A stretch of DNA of 64,000 bases. It comes from Aegilops tauschii subsp. strangulata (Eukaryota; Streptophyta; Magnoliopsida; Poales; Poaceae). Position numbers and translations under genes: made by a program. The notes under the pieces were generated by a model that was given only the letters and a program-made list of their open reading frames with translations, was not told the DNA's origin and did no database searches. Each line of letters starts with the position of its first letter. Position 1 is the stretch's first letter. The stretch lies in contig NC_053041.3 of the NCBI RefSeq assembly GCF_002575655.3, positions 372,479,054 to 372,543,053 on the forward strand, given 5' to 3'. Positions 10,304-22,093 of the stretch are shown one piece after another.

Positions 10304-11808
10304 TGATAATCCGCAAGTGCAGAGAATCATCGTAGCAATTCCCAATGTGAAGTGATAAGTATGGAGTGTCGAACCCACAAGGTGTTAAAGGTAAGATCAA
10401 TGTTCTCTCAAGTCCTATCTGCCACTGATACGCCTCTACGTACACCGAACGTTTGCTTCCAACTAGAAATGAGAAATAAAACTACGTCGTGGGTATGAAG
10501 AGGATAACTTTGCATGATATCAGAGAGCTAAAATATAAAAGTAGGTGCTGTTATCATAAAGTTAGAATCTATTACTAAATATTATAAATAGCCAGTGTGG
10601 AATAATGATGGATCGGTGTGCGGAATTGTCCTAGGCAGTTGTTAACAAGACCGGTAGTCGTCATTGCAATTTCATATGAGGGAGAGGCATAAGCTAACAT
10701 ACTTTCTCCTCTTGGATCATATGCACTTATGACTGGAACTTTAGCAAGCATCCGAAACTACTAAAGATCACTAAGGTAAAACCCAACCATAGCATTAAAG
10801 TATCAAGTCCCCTTTTATCCCATACACGACAACCCCCTTACTCGGGTGTATGCTTCTGTCACTCAAGCCATACACTATAAGAGAATCATGAACGTATTGC
10901 ATTACCCTATAGCGGGAATCCCTCACGCTTGCGCGACACGGAGGGCACCATAGGACAACACCAAAGTAAAACATACAACTCGTACTAATCTAGATCATCA
11001 ATCAACCCAAGGACAAAAGATATCTACTCAAAACATCATAGGATGGCAACACATCATTGGATCATAATATGTGGCATAACGCACCATGTTCAAGTATGGA
11101 TTACAGCGGGGTGCGAGAGAGTGGGCCGCGTAAAATAGATGAGGATGGTGATGATGATGGTGATGTTGATGAAGACGATCACCGCGGCGATGATTCCCCT
11201 CCCGATGGCACTCCGGCGCCACCGCGAGAGAGGAGGAGAGGTTCTCCCCCTTGTGCTTCCTCCTCCAGGCCTCCCCCCTAGATGGGGAGAGGTTCTCCCT
11301 CTGGATCTTGGCCTTCATGGCAATGATGGCCCCTCCAGGATCCTCCTCCATGGCCTCCGGTGATGATCGCCCCCTCCGGCAGGGTGCCAGAGAGGGCATA
11401 GATTGATTTCTCGTGGCTACAGAGGCTTGCGGCAGCGGAACTTCCGATATAGGTTAATTCCCGAAGGTTTCTGTTAGTATAGGAGGAGTTGGCATTGATT
11501 TCACGTTAGGGGGGCCTTTGGGGAGTCCACGAGGCAGGGGGCGCGCCCCACACCCTCATGGGGCCCCCGTGACTCCCCTCCGGTAGATTTTTGTTCCAGT
11601 ATTTTTCATATTTTCCAGAAAAAATCTCCATTGATTTTCATTGCATTACGAGAACTTTTATTTCTGCACAAAAACAACACCACGGTAGTTCTGCTGAAAA
11701 CAGCGTCAGTCCGGGTTAGTTCTAATCAAATCATACCAAAATCATATAAAAATATTGTAAACACGGCATGAATACTTCATAAATTATAGATACGTTGGAG
11801 ACGTATCA
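10304..11808 (-). repeat. Left LTR of element N (its 3' LTR)
   Basis: 1505 bp. It contains, near 11330-11500, the phrases ccctccggcagggtgccaga and cttgcggcagcggaac, also present in element D near 54778-54845. The short open frames at 11028-11399 are His- and Met-rich because they read through a (gatgatggt)n-like tract; they are not genes. Confidence 0.85.
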
Positions 11809-14040
11809 GCATCCCCAAGCTTAATTCCCGCTCGTCCTCGAGTAGGTAAATGATAAAAGAAATAATTTATGAAGTGTGAATGCTAGCAAGTGCTTAAGTT
11901 TGATCAATGATAGTTTCAATCACTTTTTCTAGCATCAATACATGTCATAACAGTAGCTCATCTCATAAAACTTTTCATGATCAAGTAACAAGCTATTCAC
12001 ATGTTAAAGTATAGATAATAAACTTTCTTGAAACTAACAAACTATATTCTTAGTCATCAAACAATTGCAATTCATCTTATTTTCCGGAAGGGTCTATGTC
12101 AAAGCTTTGATTCAGCAAACTCCACATACTCAACTATCATTTAATCTTTCACAATTGCTAACACTCACGTGATATTTATGTGTTCAAAGTTTTAATCGGA
12201 CACAGAGAAAGATAGGGGCTTATAGATTCGTCTCCCAACCTTTTACCTCAAGGGTAATGTCAACAATAATAGTTCATGATAACTTACATCCAATTGGATA
12301 TATACATCAGGACCTTTCCAACACAATGTGCTTGCCAAAGGATAAAATGTAAAAAGGAAAGGTGAAGATCACCATGACTCTTGCATAAGGTAGAAGAATA
12401 AAAGTAAAAGATAGGCCCTTCGCAGAGGGAAGCAGATGTTTTCATGTGCCTTTATGGTTGGTTGCACAAAATCTTAATGCAAAAGAACGTCACTTTATAT
12501 TGCCTCTTGTGATAGAGACCTTTATTATGCAGTCCGTCACTTTTATTTCTTCCCTATCACAAGTTCGTATAAAGCTTATTTTCTTCGCACTAATATATCA
12601 TACATATTTAGAGAGCAATTTTTATTGCATGCACCGATGACAACTTACTTGAAGGATCTTAATCAATCCATAGGTAGGTATGGTGGACTCTCATGGCAAA
12701 ACTAGTTTAAGGGATATTCGGAAGCACAAGAAGTATCTCTAATTGGTGCAAAGAATTTGGCTAGCATGAGAGGGAAAGCCAAGCTCAGCATGTTGGATGA
12801 TCCAAGACAATATACTTTATTTCGAATATAAGAAAACATAACCCATTATGTTGTCTTCCTTGTCCAACATCAACCTTTTAGCATGCCATATTTTAATGAG
12901 TGCTCACAACTACAAAAGATGTCCAAGATAGTATATTTATATATATTTATATGTGAAATCTCTCTTCGTTCAATATTCTTTCATGAATTGTTCAAGTGAC
13001 CAATCCTGCGTTTGCTAAATTTCAATGAGTTTACTACCTATACTTGTTTTGTGTGAAGTCATTACTCCCCATGTTATAAGCATATGAAACATATATAAAT
13101 TCATATTCATGATATTAAATTCATTCAACCATTTACTCATAGGATATACGTGAAGCACATGAGTAAATTAAAAACTACTCCAAAAGATATAAGCGAAGAA
13201 CACTGAGTAGTCAAATAATTAACTAGCCATGGGAGGATTCTATTTCATTCAAGATTTCAGATCCAATGATTTTATTCAAACAGCAAGTAAAATTGAAAAT
13301 ACGCTCCAAGCAAAACACATATCATGTGACGAATAAAAATATAGCTCCGAGTAAGGTATACCGATAGTTTTGAAGACGAAAGAGGGGATGCCTTCCGGGG
13401 CGTCCCCAAGCTTAGGCGCTTGAGTCTTCCTTGAATATTACCTTGGGGTTCCTTGGTCATCCCCAAGCTTAGGGTCTTTCCACTCCTTATTCTCCTCATA
13501 TCGATATCTCACCCAAAGCTTGAAAACTTCAATCACACAAAACTTAACGGAACTTCGTGAGATAGGTTAGTATGAAAAAAAGTAAACCATTCACTTTGGT
13601 ACTGTCAAAGACAAGGTTCATAATTGTTCTCACACAATGCGTACTGTACCATACCATTTCTACAATTTATACTGAGAAATATTAGCCATAGAAACTAGAA
13701 AACAAGCAAACTATGCAATGAAAACAGAATCTGTCAGAAACAGAACAGTCTGTAATGATCTGAACAGCAACCATACTTCTACTCCAAAAATTATGAGATA
13801 TATTGTTGGACGTGAGGAATTTGTGTATTAATCTTCTGAAAAAAGAATCAACTCAAAATCACTCTTCTGTAAAAAATGGTAGCTAATCCCGTGAGCGCAA
13901 AGTTTCTGTTTTTTTCAGCAAGATTACATTAACTTTCACCCAAGTCTTCCCAAAGGTCCTACTTGGTACTTTATTGAAACAAAAGCTATAAAACATGATT
14001 ACTACAGTATCTTAATCATGTAAACACACAAAAACAGTAA
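11809..14040 (-). other. Interior of element N, non-coding
   Basis: AT-rich, with no reading frame longer than about 75 codons and no retrotransposon domain. The stretch next to the left LTR is the polypurine tract. The right edge at 14041 is an abrupt junction (aaacagtaag, then gggatccctcacgc) where the right LTR begins in mid-sequence, so a deletion removed the primer-binding site. Confidence 0.7.
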
Positions 14041-14904
14041 GGGGATCCCTCACGCTTGCGCGACACGGAGGGCACCATAGGACAGCACCAAAGTAAAACA
14101 TACAACTCATACCAATATAGATCATCAATCAACCCAAGGACAAGAGATATCTACTCAAAACATCATAGGATGGCAACACATCATTGGATCATAATATGTG
14201 TCATAAAGCACCATGTTCAAGTAGGGATTAGAGCGGGGTTCGGGAGAGTGGACCGCGTAAAATAGATGAGGATGGTGATGATGATGGTGATGTTGATGAA
14301 GACGATCACCGCGGCGATGATTCCCTTCCGGATGGCACTCCGGCGCCACCGAGAGAGAGGAGGACAGGTTCTCCCCCTTGTGCTTCCTCGTCCATGGCCG
14401 CCCCCTAGATGGGGAGAGGTTCTTCCTCTAGATCTTGGCCTTCATGGCGATGATGGCCCCTCCGGGATCCTCCTCCATGGCCTCCGGTGATGATGGCCCC
14501 CTCCGGCAGGGTGCCAGAGAGGGTCTAGATTGATTTCTCGTGGCTACAAAGGCTTGCGGCGGCGGAACTTCCGATCTAGGTTAATTCCCGAAGGTTTCTG
14601 TATTTATAGGAGGAGTTGGCATTGATTTCACGTCAGGGGGCGCGCCCCCCACCGTCGTGGGCCCCCGTGACTCTCCTCCGGCAGATTTTTTTCCAGTATT
14701 TTTCATATTTTCCAGAAAAATTCTCCGTTGATTTTCATCGCATTCCAAGAACTTTTATTTCTACACAAAAACAACACCACGGTAGTTTTGCTAAAAACAG
14801 CGTCAGTCCGGGTTAGTTCTAATCAAGTCATACCAAAATCATAAAAAAAATTGTAAACATGGCATGAATACTTCATAAATTATAGATACGTTGGAGACGT
14901 ATCA
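14041..14904 (-). repeat. Right LTR of element N, truncated
   Basis: 864 bp that match 10914-11808 of the left LTR. The part corresponding to 10304-10913 is missing. In the element's own orientation the lost piece is the 3' end of its 5' LTR plus the primer-binding site. Confidence 0.85.
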
Positions 14905-14909
14905 ATATA

Positions 14910-16659
14910 CATATGGCCTACGGCAGGACCTGGACAATAGAGTAGGACAGACCAGATCGATCTACGGATCGCGGGGGCGCGCCCCGACGCGCGACGACAG
15001 CTATCCAACCGGACGCGATAAGCATAATCACGCCCGGGCCGAAAACCGCACTTGGACTCCATCCGAGCTACGTCGCGACTTGGCCCGATATAGAGGCGCC
15101 GCACACCCCCTCTGCTTCACCGATGAAGTAATGGGGCACGAATTCCCAGAAGGGTTTAAACCCGTAAATATCGAATCATATGATGGGACAACAGACCCCG
15201 TGGTGTGGATTGAGGATTTTATTCTCCATATTCATATGGCCCGCGGTGATGATCTTCATGCCATCAAATACCTCCCACTAAAACTCAAGGGACCAGCTCG
15301 GCACTGGTTGAACAGCCTGCCTGAAAACTCCATTGGCAGCTGGGAGAACCTGGAAGACGCCTTCCGCGACAACTTGCAAGGTACATATGTCCAACCTTCG
15401 GATGCAGATGACTTAAGTCACATAGTCCAACAGCCCGGAGAGTCAGCCAGGAAATCTGGACTAGGTTCTTAACTAAAAAGAACCAGATCGTCGACTGTCC
15501 GGATGCCGAAGCCTAGCGGCCTTTAAGCATAGAATCCGTGACGAACGACTCGCCCGACACCTCGGCCAGGAAAAGCCGAAGTCCATGGCAGCCCTCACGA
15601 CACTCATGACCCACTTTTCCGCGGGCGAAGATAGTTGGCTAGCCCGTAGCAATAATAATGCAAGTGAACCTGGCACCTCTGAAGCCAAGAATAGAAACGG
15701 CAAGCCCCGGTGCAACAGGCATAAGCGTCGAAACAATGGTGATAATACGGATGACACTGCAGTCAACGCCGGATTCAGTGGCTCCAAGTTCGGTCAGCGG
15801 AGGAAGCCATACAAAAGGAACAATCTGGGCTCTTCCAGCTTGGACCGCATACTCGATCGTCCATGTCAGATCCACGGCACCCCTGATAAACCAGCCAATC
15901 ACACCCACCGGAGTTGTTGGGTCTTTAAATAGGCCAGCAAGTTAAATGCCGAGGATAAGGAGAAGGGGTCGCAAAGTGAGAACGACGACGAAGAGCCCCG
16001 TCTACCGAACACAGAGGGACAGAAGAAGTCCCCCCCAGGTTAAAACGGTGAACATGATATACGCTACCCATATCCCCAAGAGGGAGCGCAAACGCGCGCT
16101 CAGGGACGTCTATGCGATAGAGCCAGTCGCCCCAAAATTCAACCCATGGTCATCCTGTCCGATCACCTTTGATCGCAGGGATCATCCGACCAGTATCCAT
16201 TGTGGCGGTTCAGCCGCACTGGTCCTTGACCCAATCATTGATGGATTCCACCTCACGCGATTCCTCATGGACGGGGGAAGCAGCCTTAACCTGTTCTATC
16301 AGGATATAGTGCGTAAAATGAGCATCGATCCATCAAGGATCAAGCCCACAAAAACTACCTTTAAAGGAGTTATACCATGTGTAGAGGCCCGTTGCACGGG
16401 CTCAATCACATTGGAGGTCGTCTTCGGATCTCCGGACAACTTCCGAAGCAAAGACTTGATCTTTGATATCGTCTCCTTTCGCAGTGGCTTTCACGCACTG
16501 CTCGGACGAACCGCATTTGCTCGATTCAATGCGGTGCCACACTATGCTTATCTCAAACTTAAGATGCCCGGACCACACGGTGTCATAACAGTCAATGGAA
16601 ACACTGAGCGCTCCCTCCATACTGAGGAGCACACCGCAGCTCTGGCAGCAGAAGTATAG
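14910..16659 (+). pseudogene. Element A gag capsid domain and protease (broken)
   Basis: This continues the gag frame after element N. A capsid (Retrotrans_gag-type) region runs from GFKPVNIESYDGTTDP through ARHWLNSLPENSIGSWENL to DDLSHIVQQPGESARK, where a frameshift near 15465 occurs. The next frame (15585-15932) is basic. It carries a CX2HX8HX4C motif (C-QI-H, H-THRS-C) near 15865-15915, in place of the usual CCHC knuckle. After a stop and further shift near 15931-16035, a protease-like domain follows (LMDGGSSLNLFY near 16264; HALLGRTAF near 16492). Three frames are used in turn, so no functional protein can be made. In C the same order, capsid then CHHC motif then DGGSS protease, is almost intact. 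Confidence 0.75.
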
Positions 16660-17968
16660 AGCGGCCTTATGAAGCAGAACCTTAATTCGGCGGCCAAGCT
16701 CCCGGACACTGTCAAACGAGTCCGGAGTACTCTGCAGCAGGACAGCCCAGCTCGTTAAGAGCTCGACTAGCAATTTGGCCTCCGTCTCAGTCCCGACCAA
16801 ATGGCGGCGTACGTACCGCGCGTACATAACTACGCACTCAAAATACCATGGGCATAGACGGAGAAGTAACTTTATTGTGGTTCATCATACGGCTCCCACA
16901 GATACTTTTCCTTTTCCTTCTTACCATTTTTTGGTCTCTTTTTTTACAGGCCCTTCCTGACGGCCTGATCATCGGTCCTTTCGAAGGATAGATATACCAA
17001 GGTGGCAAGCAGTACAGACGTGTGGGGGAATCTCTAGATGTTCTTCTTAACAATCATTCTACCTGTTTTCGGGACCCGCAGACAGCTCCCCCTTGGTTTT
17101 GGCATGTTAAATAGCGAGGTTGCTTATCGCACTATTTGTACAAATACGCTTTGACGTATTAATCAAACTATAATGGAAACAGTTTGCGGCCCAACTTACG
17201 TGGCACTAGCTTACTACTTCATTTTATTTCGCTATTCTAATCTATTGCACCCATACACTTTGGTACGCTTTAATTCGCCAGGGGCTTCATTATGCTCCAT
17301 ACTACGACAATAAAGTCCGAACACTTTTTACAATACAGTTCGGCACCCAGAATTTTAGCATTATATGCATCGGCTCCGAATCATGTCTTTCGTCAATAGT
17401 TGGGTTGCCCGGCTCATGTGCTTACTACCTTACGTTTCGCTATATCGGCTAGGGTAGTAAAGGGAGAACTACTGCGATTGTGTCCTGGTTTATCCGGATG
17501 AGACCTCAGTAGAGAAAGCCGAAAACTGACTGTCATGATGCGGCGTGAACCGGTCAGCTGTTCGGAGGTTACAAATCTTTTGCGATTTTTTCCGCATTAT
17601 GCGACGAATCGGTCTCTACCCGATCAGGTGTCTACAGCGCCCTAATCTGGATTAAAAACTAACTAGGGGTTGCGCCTACATTTCTATTGTCAAACTCCTT
17701 TGGCTAAGTGAGGGTGATAAAGCCACATAGTCCGATTGCCTGGTTCGTTGCGCTAAACACCTCCTTCAAGGACCAAAATCTTGGATCAAGAGTGTTTAGA
17801 TTCATCCCGAACACCCCCGTACTACCTACGTGGGGCTTAAGCCGACGAATGCCCAACTCTCAGACTTAACTAAACGGCCGCACAGGAGGTAGAATTTAAA
17901 AAAACAACAAACATTATATTACATAACCGCTTTGTTCCATAATACAGGAAGGGATAACATGAATGACT
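16660..17968. other. Element A spacer where pol is missing
   Basis: The end of the gag-protease reading continues in pieces to about 16860 (a recognisable PDQMAAYVPRVHNYALKIPWA-like stretch, broken by stops). After that, no reverse transcriptase, RNase H or integrase motif is found in any frame. AT-rich non-coding sequence follows up to the antisense gene. Confidence 0.6.
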
Positions 17969-20900
17969 TCATTCAAAGATAATGTCTTTGGAGCACTGGC
18001 CCTCTACAATGCGGGATCCCTTCACGACATCATCAAAATACCGCTCGAGCTTGCGGTGCTCCTTGCCCGCGGGCGGTCCCTCGGTCACGAGCTTGACGGC
18101 GTCCATCTTCGCCCACTACACGTTGATGCGGGCGAAGGCCATCCGCACACCTTTGATGGAGACCGACCGCTTGATGGCATCAAGCCGAGGGCAGGCATTG
18201 ACCAGCCGCTTCACGAGCCCGACGTAGCTGCTGGGTATGGCTTCGATAGGCCATAAACGGATTATCAAATCCTTCATGGCCAGTTCGGCCACCCTATGCT
18301 GTTCGGTCAGCTGTTTTAGCTGATCGCTAAAGGGCACCAGATGCTCTGGCGCAAGGTATTGCGACCAGAACAGCTTCTCTGTTGAGCTCCCCTCTTCGGC
18401 TCGGAAGATCTCCACAGCGTCGGAAACACTGCGCGGCAGATCCGCAAACGCCCCTGGAGAACTCCAAATCCGGGTCAGTCAGAGGTACCTTTTCTTCACA
18501 TACTTGCTCTGCATAATAAAAGCCTTACCCGCCGCGGTTTTCCTGGCCTCCTGGATTTCCTGGAGGGCGCCCTGGGATTCAACCTGGGCGTCTTGTGCAC
18601 TTTGGCGGGCCTTGGCAAGTTCGGACTCTTGATCCGCAATATTGCGCTGCAAGGACTCGCATTTCTTCACGGTGTCCTGGAGCTCCTGCTGGACCTCGCC
18701 GACCCTGGCCTCATGCTTTTCGCGGGCGGCTTCTTCCTTTGCCGCTCTCTCCTCGGCCTCGTCCAGCGCCTTCTTGAGGGTCTCCACCTCGGTCGCCGCT
18801 CCTACAAAATATCATGGCATTACGGTCAACACAAATCATTCATCCTTTCTGAATCTACACAAGGTCATCGCATACGTTGATGGTCCTCCAGTTGCTGTTT
18901 CACACGGCCGAGCTCTTCCTCTGTCCGCTCCAGACTCTGCTTTAGTCCGGAAACCTTAGCAGTATGAGAGGTCGCAGCCAGCAAAGACGCCTGCTTATTC
19001 ACATGGACACATATCGTTAGTCTCCTGCGAAAATTGTTTGATCCTCCGTCTGGCTTTTCTTTTCGAACACCGGACAGTGTCTCAGGGGCTACTGTCTATA
19101 CTATGACATTCCTTTTGCATAAATTGCGTTTCATACCTCAAAGCCTGTTAGAAGGCCTGTGTTGGCTTTGGTCAGTCCGCTCTTCGCAGACTGAATCCTC
19201 TCAATCACCGTACCCATGAGGGTACGGTGTTCCTCAACAAAGGAAGCACTTCGCAGCGCTTCCAGTAGAGTATCCGGTGCCTCTGGATGGACAGAGGTCA
19301 CCGGTGGAATCGGTGCACCTCCTTCTTTCGAAGGAGGCTACTTGCCTGATTCCGGGGCCGTATAGGTCTCCGGAATTGTATTCGGCTGAGGGCCGAATTG
19401 GATATGGCCCATCTCCAGTCTCCAAAGGGATTTCCTCCCCCATGTGTCCGGCGGCCGAGGTTTCACCATCCGGCGCCGCCTTGACGGCCTCCTGCGTCTC
19501 TCCCTGGCCTGGGATCCTTCGGGACAACACCTCAGTGTAATCCATGGCCTTGGGAGAAGAGGCCGCTGGAAGGGACCTGCTGTCCATCACCTTCGGATCC
19601 AGTGAATTCCCCGAAGATGAGGATCGCTGGAGGTCGGAGCGAGCCAGACTGCAACACATGATTCAACATGTTAAAACCAGGGAGTAAAGGGGTTGGATAT
19701 ATGTGCGCGTCTTTGAGTACTTACGATTCAGCTAGGGGCTTATCTCTGGGGCGCCACTCCGAGCTGCTATCGATGTCCCACGCGGAGTTATCCACGAGGG
19801 AGACCTTCCCCTTCTTGGACGCCTCTGCCTCCAGATGTGTGGAGGCCGCCCTTTTCTTCCTTCCCCCCCTCCGGGGGAGAATTGCATTCCTCCTCCTCCT
19901 CGTCGTCCTCGGCGGCGGAGGAGTGAGTCTCGGCGTCTTCGGACGTCACGTCCAAAGCGCCCTTGCGGCGGAGGCCACTTCTGGTCTCCTTGGCCTTTTT
20001 CTTGACCTTCTTCTCCGGCGCCTGGTAGGGCGCCGGAACCAGCATCTTCATCAGAAGCGGGATGGCTGGTTCCTCGAGCAGCGGAGCCAGACACTGAATC
20101 CGCTCCGCCTTCTTTGTCCAGCCCTGAAAAAACAAATAGGGAAGATTAGACATCTTCCTTGAGTAAGCAAGTAAAGGATACACCTTGAAACATGAAAGAC
20201 TTACCGGACTTGCGGGATGGGCCAGGTCGTGCCCATGGTCCTCGGTCGTCTTCGGCCACGTCTCGTTGGCCTTAAAGAGCACCTTCCAGATGTCTTCGTG
20301 CGTAGTTCCGAAGAACTGTTGCAAGGTCTGGTGCTCGGCCGGATCGAACTCCCACAGATGGCAAGTCCGGCTTTGGCATGGAAGGATCCGGCGAACTAGC
20401 ATCACCTGGATCACATTGACGGGCTTGATGTTCTTGTTGACCATGCTCCTAGTACGCGTCTGAAGCGCTGTCAGCTCGTCCGACGAGGACCTGTCCAAGC
20501 CATTCTCTAGCCAGGAGGTGAGCCGCATCAAGGCTCCGGACTGGAATTCGGGAGCCGCGACCCAGGTGGCGTCGCGAGGCTCAGGGACATAGAACCACTG
20601 TTGTTGCCACCCTTTGACGGTCTCCACGAAGGTACCTTTGGGCCATGTGACGTTGGGCATGTTGCTCACCATGGCGCTTCCGCACTCTGCGTGTTGGCCA
20701 CCCACCACCTTCGGCTTCACATTGAAGATCTTTAGCCACAATTCGAAGTGGGGTGGGATGAGGAGGAAGGCCTCGCACACGACAATGAATGCCGAGATGT
20801 TGAGGAAGGAGTTGGGGGCCAGATCGTGGAAATCTACCCCGTAGTAGAACATGAGTCCGCGGACGAATGGGTGGAGAGGGAATCCCAGTCTGCGGCCGAA

Positions 20901-21074
20901 GTGGGGGATGAATACCACCCTCTCATGGGGCTCCGGGGTGGGGATGATCTGCCCCGTTGCGAGAAGCCGGTGGGCGATCTCCTGGGCTAAGTACCCAGCC
21001 TCCCGGAGCTTGGTGATGTCCTTCTCCTTGATGGAGGAGACCATCCACTTGCCCTGTGCTCCAGATCCGGACAT
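17969..21074 (-). pseudogene. Element A antisense gene (PF04195-like), decayed
   Basis: This lies antisense to gag and is the counterpart of 41991-45363 in element C. Exon 1 (21074-20205, 290 codons, phase 0) encodes the 'putative gypsy type transposon' domain (PF04195-like). It includes VVFIPHFGRRLGFPLHPFVR, a 'GLMFYYGVDFHDLAPNS' stretch and a WFYV motif. A GT-AG intron (20204-20124) leads to exon 2 (20123-19725), which is Lys- and Glu-rich and carries a frameshift near 19850. Exon 3 begins at 19648. A coiled-coil exon (18787-18479; EKHEARVGEVQQELQDTVKK) and a last segment (18415-17969) follow. A TAG near 18116 breaks the last part. The gene has its own TATA box at 21187-21195. Cellular role is unknown. 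Confidence 0.65.
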
Positions 21075-21186
21075 GGTCGGAGTGCTTTTTTGAGGTGGAA
21101 AGAATGGAGGCTTGGGCGCTGGAGCTCGAGAATGGATGGGCAGAGAGAGAGAGAAGGCGTGGGTGAAAGGGGTGAATCCTTATCTC

Positions 21187-21195
21187 CTTATAAAG
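21187..21195 (-). promoter_or_regulatory. TATA box of element A antisense gene
   Basis: On the minus strand the sequence reads CCTTTATAAGG, about 115 bp before the ATG at 21074. A similar box precedes the antisense gene of element C. Confidence 0.55.
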
Positions 21196-21623
21196 GCGGC
21201 GAATATCAAGCGCCTCCCCACCTGCCTTAAAACTCGCCTATTCCCCAAGGGCCGTGTAGACGGCACGGTTGGATTACCCACACCCGTATTGATGAGAATC
21301 CCGCAATAAGGGGACACGATCTCTGCTTTGACAAGACGTGCCAATAAAACCGCATCTCGAAATATGGAGCGGGAGGCTAAAAAATGGTTCGAAATAATGA
21401 CCGGGCAGGGACGTGATGTCACGCTACAAAAAGTTGTCAGCAGATTGGACTCGTGAAATGTTATACTCTCTGCGGTTGTGTGTGATACTTGTTTTGTAGA
21501 GCCGGACACGTTTTCTGTGTTCGAAGGTCGCTTTGGAGTATTCGGAGGAGGAACCCGCCTTGCAATGCCGAAGACAATCTGCGCGCCGGACACATCGTCA
21601 TTGAAGCCTGGTTCAGGGGCTAC

Positions 21624-22093
21624 TGAGGAGTCCTGGATTAAGGGGTCCTCGGGGCTTCCGGCCTATGTGACGTGGGCCGGACTGAGGGGCCGTGAAGATA
21701 CAAGACAAAAGACTCTCTCCCGTGTCCGGATAGGACTCTCCTTTGCGTGGATGGCAATCTTGGCGTTCGGATATGAAGATTCCTTTCTCTGTAACCGACT
21801 TTGTACAACCCTAGTCCCCTCCGGTGTCTATATAAACCGGAGGGTTTAGTCCGTAGAGGCAATCATAATCATACAAGCTAGACATCTAGGGTTTAGCCAT
21901 TACGATCTCGTGGTAGATCAACTCTTGTAATCCTCATATTCATCAAGATCAATCAAGAAGGAAGTAGGGTATTACCTCCATCAAGAGGGCCCGAACCTAG
22001 GTAAACATCGTGTCCCCTGTCTCCTATTACCATCGACCTTAGACGCACAGTTCGAGACCCCCTACCCAAGATCCGCCGGTTTTGACACCGACA
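21624..22093 (+). repeat. 3' LTR of element A
   Basis: Starts TGAGGAGTCCTGG, ends ACCGACA and is followed by the GCGTC duplication. Its TATA box is at 21829-21836. The purine-leaning stretch before it (ggttcaggggctac) is the likely polypurine tract. Confidence 0.92.

Larger units (their letters stand above)
10304..14904 (-). mobile_element. Element N: nested non-autonomous LTR retrotransposon
   Basis: This element is inserted in the gag of element A. Outer ends are TGATA and TATCA. The flanking 5-mers are ttata (10299-10303) and atata (14905-14909), one mismatch. Joining the host sequence across it restores the gag frame. The left LTR is 10304-11808; the right LTR keeps only 14041-14904. Orientation is minus: at the left LTR inner edge the minus strand reads GCTTGGGGATGC directly before TGATACG, a purine-rich primer for plus-strand synthesis. 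The interior (11809-14040) has no coding frame; it holds repeated phrases like ccccaagcttagg near 13405 and 13463. LTR ends match a very common wheat type (ggagacgtatca), shared with element D. Confidence 0.85.
8373..22093 (+). mobile_element. Element A: Ty3/gypsy LTR retrotransposon lacking pol
   Basis: Two 470-bp LTRs (8373-8842 and 21624-22093) begin TGAGG and end ACA. A perfect 5-bp target duplication, GCGTC, lies at 8368-8372 and 22094-22098. By eye the LTRs differ at 23 positions plus two single-base gaps, about 5%. The interior holds a broken gag-protease on the plus strand and a broken antisense gene on the minus strand next to the 3' LTR. Element N interrupts gag. No reverse transcriptase, RNase H or integrase is visible between 16660 and 17968, so the element could only have moved with help. 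Its gag, protease motif and antisense gene resemble those of element C, so it belongs to the same broad Tat-like group. Confidence 0.92.

Noticed and set aside
11028..11399. His-rich frame in the LTRs of N (also 14155-14349)
   Set aside because: Reads through a gatgatggt-type simple repeat in both LTRs; not a gene.
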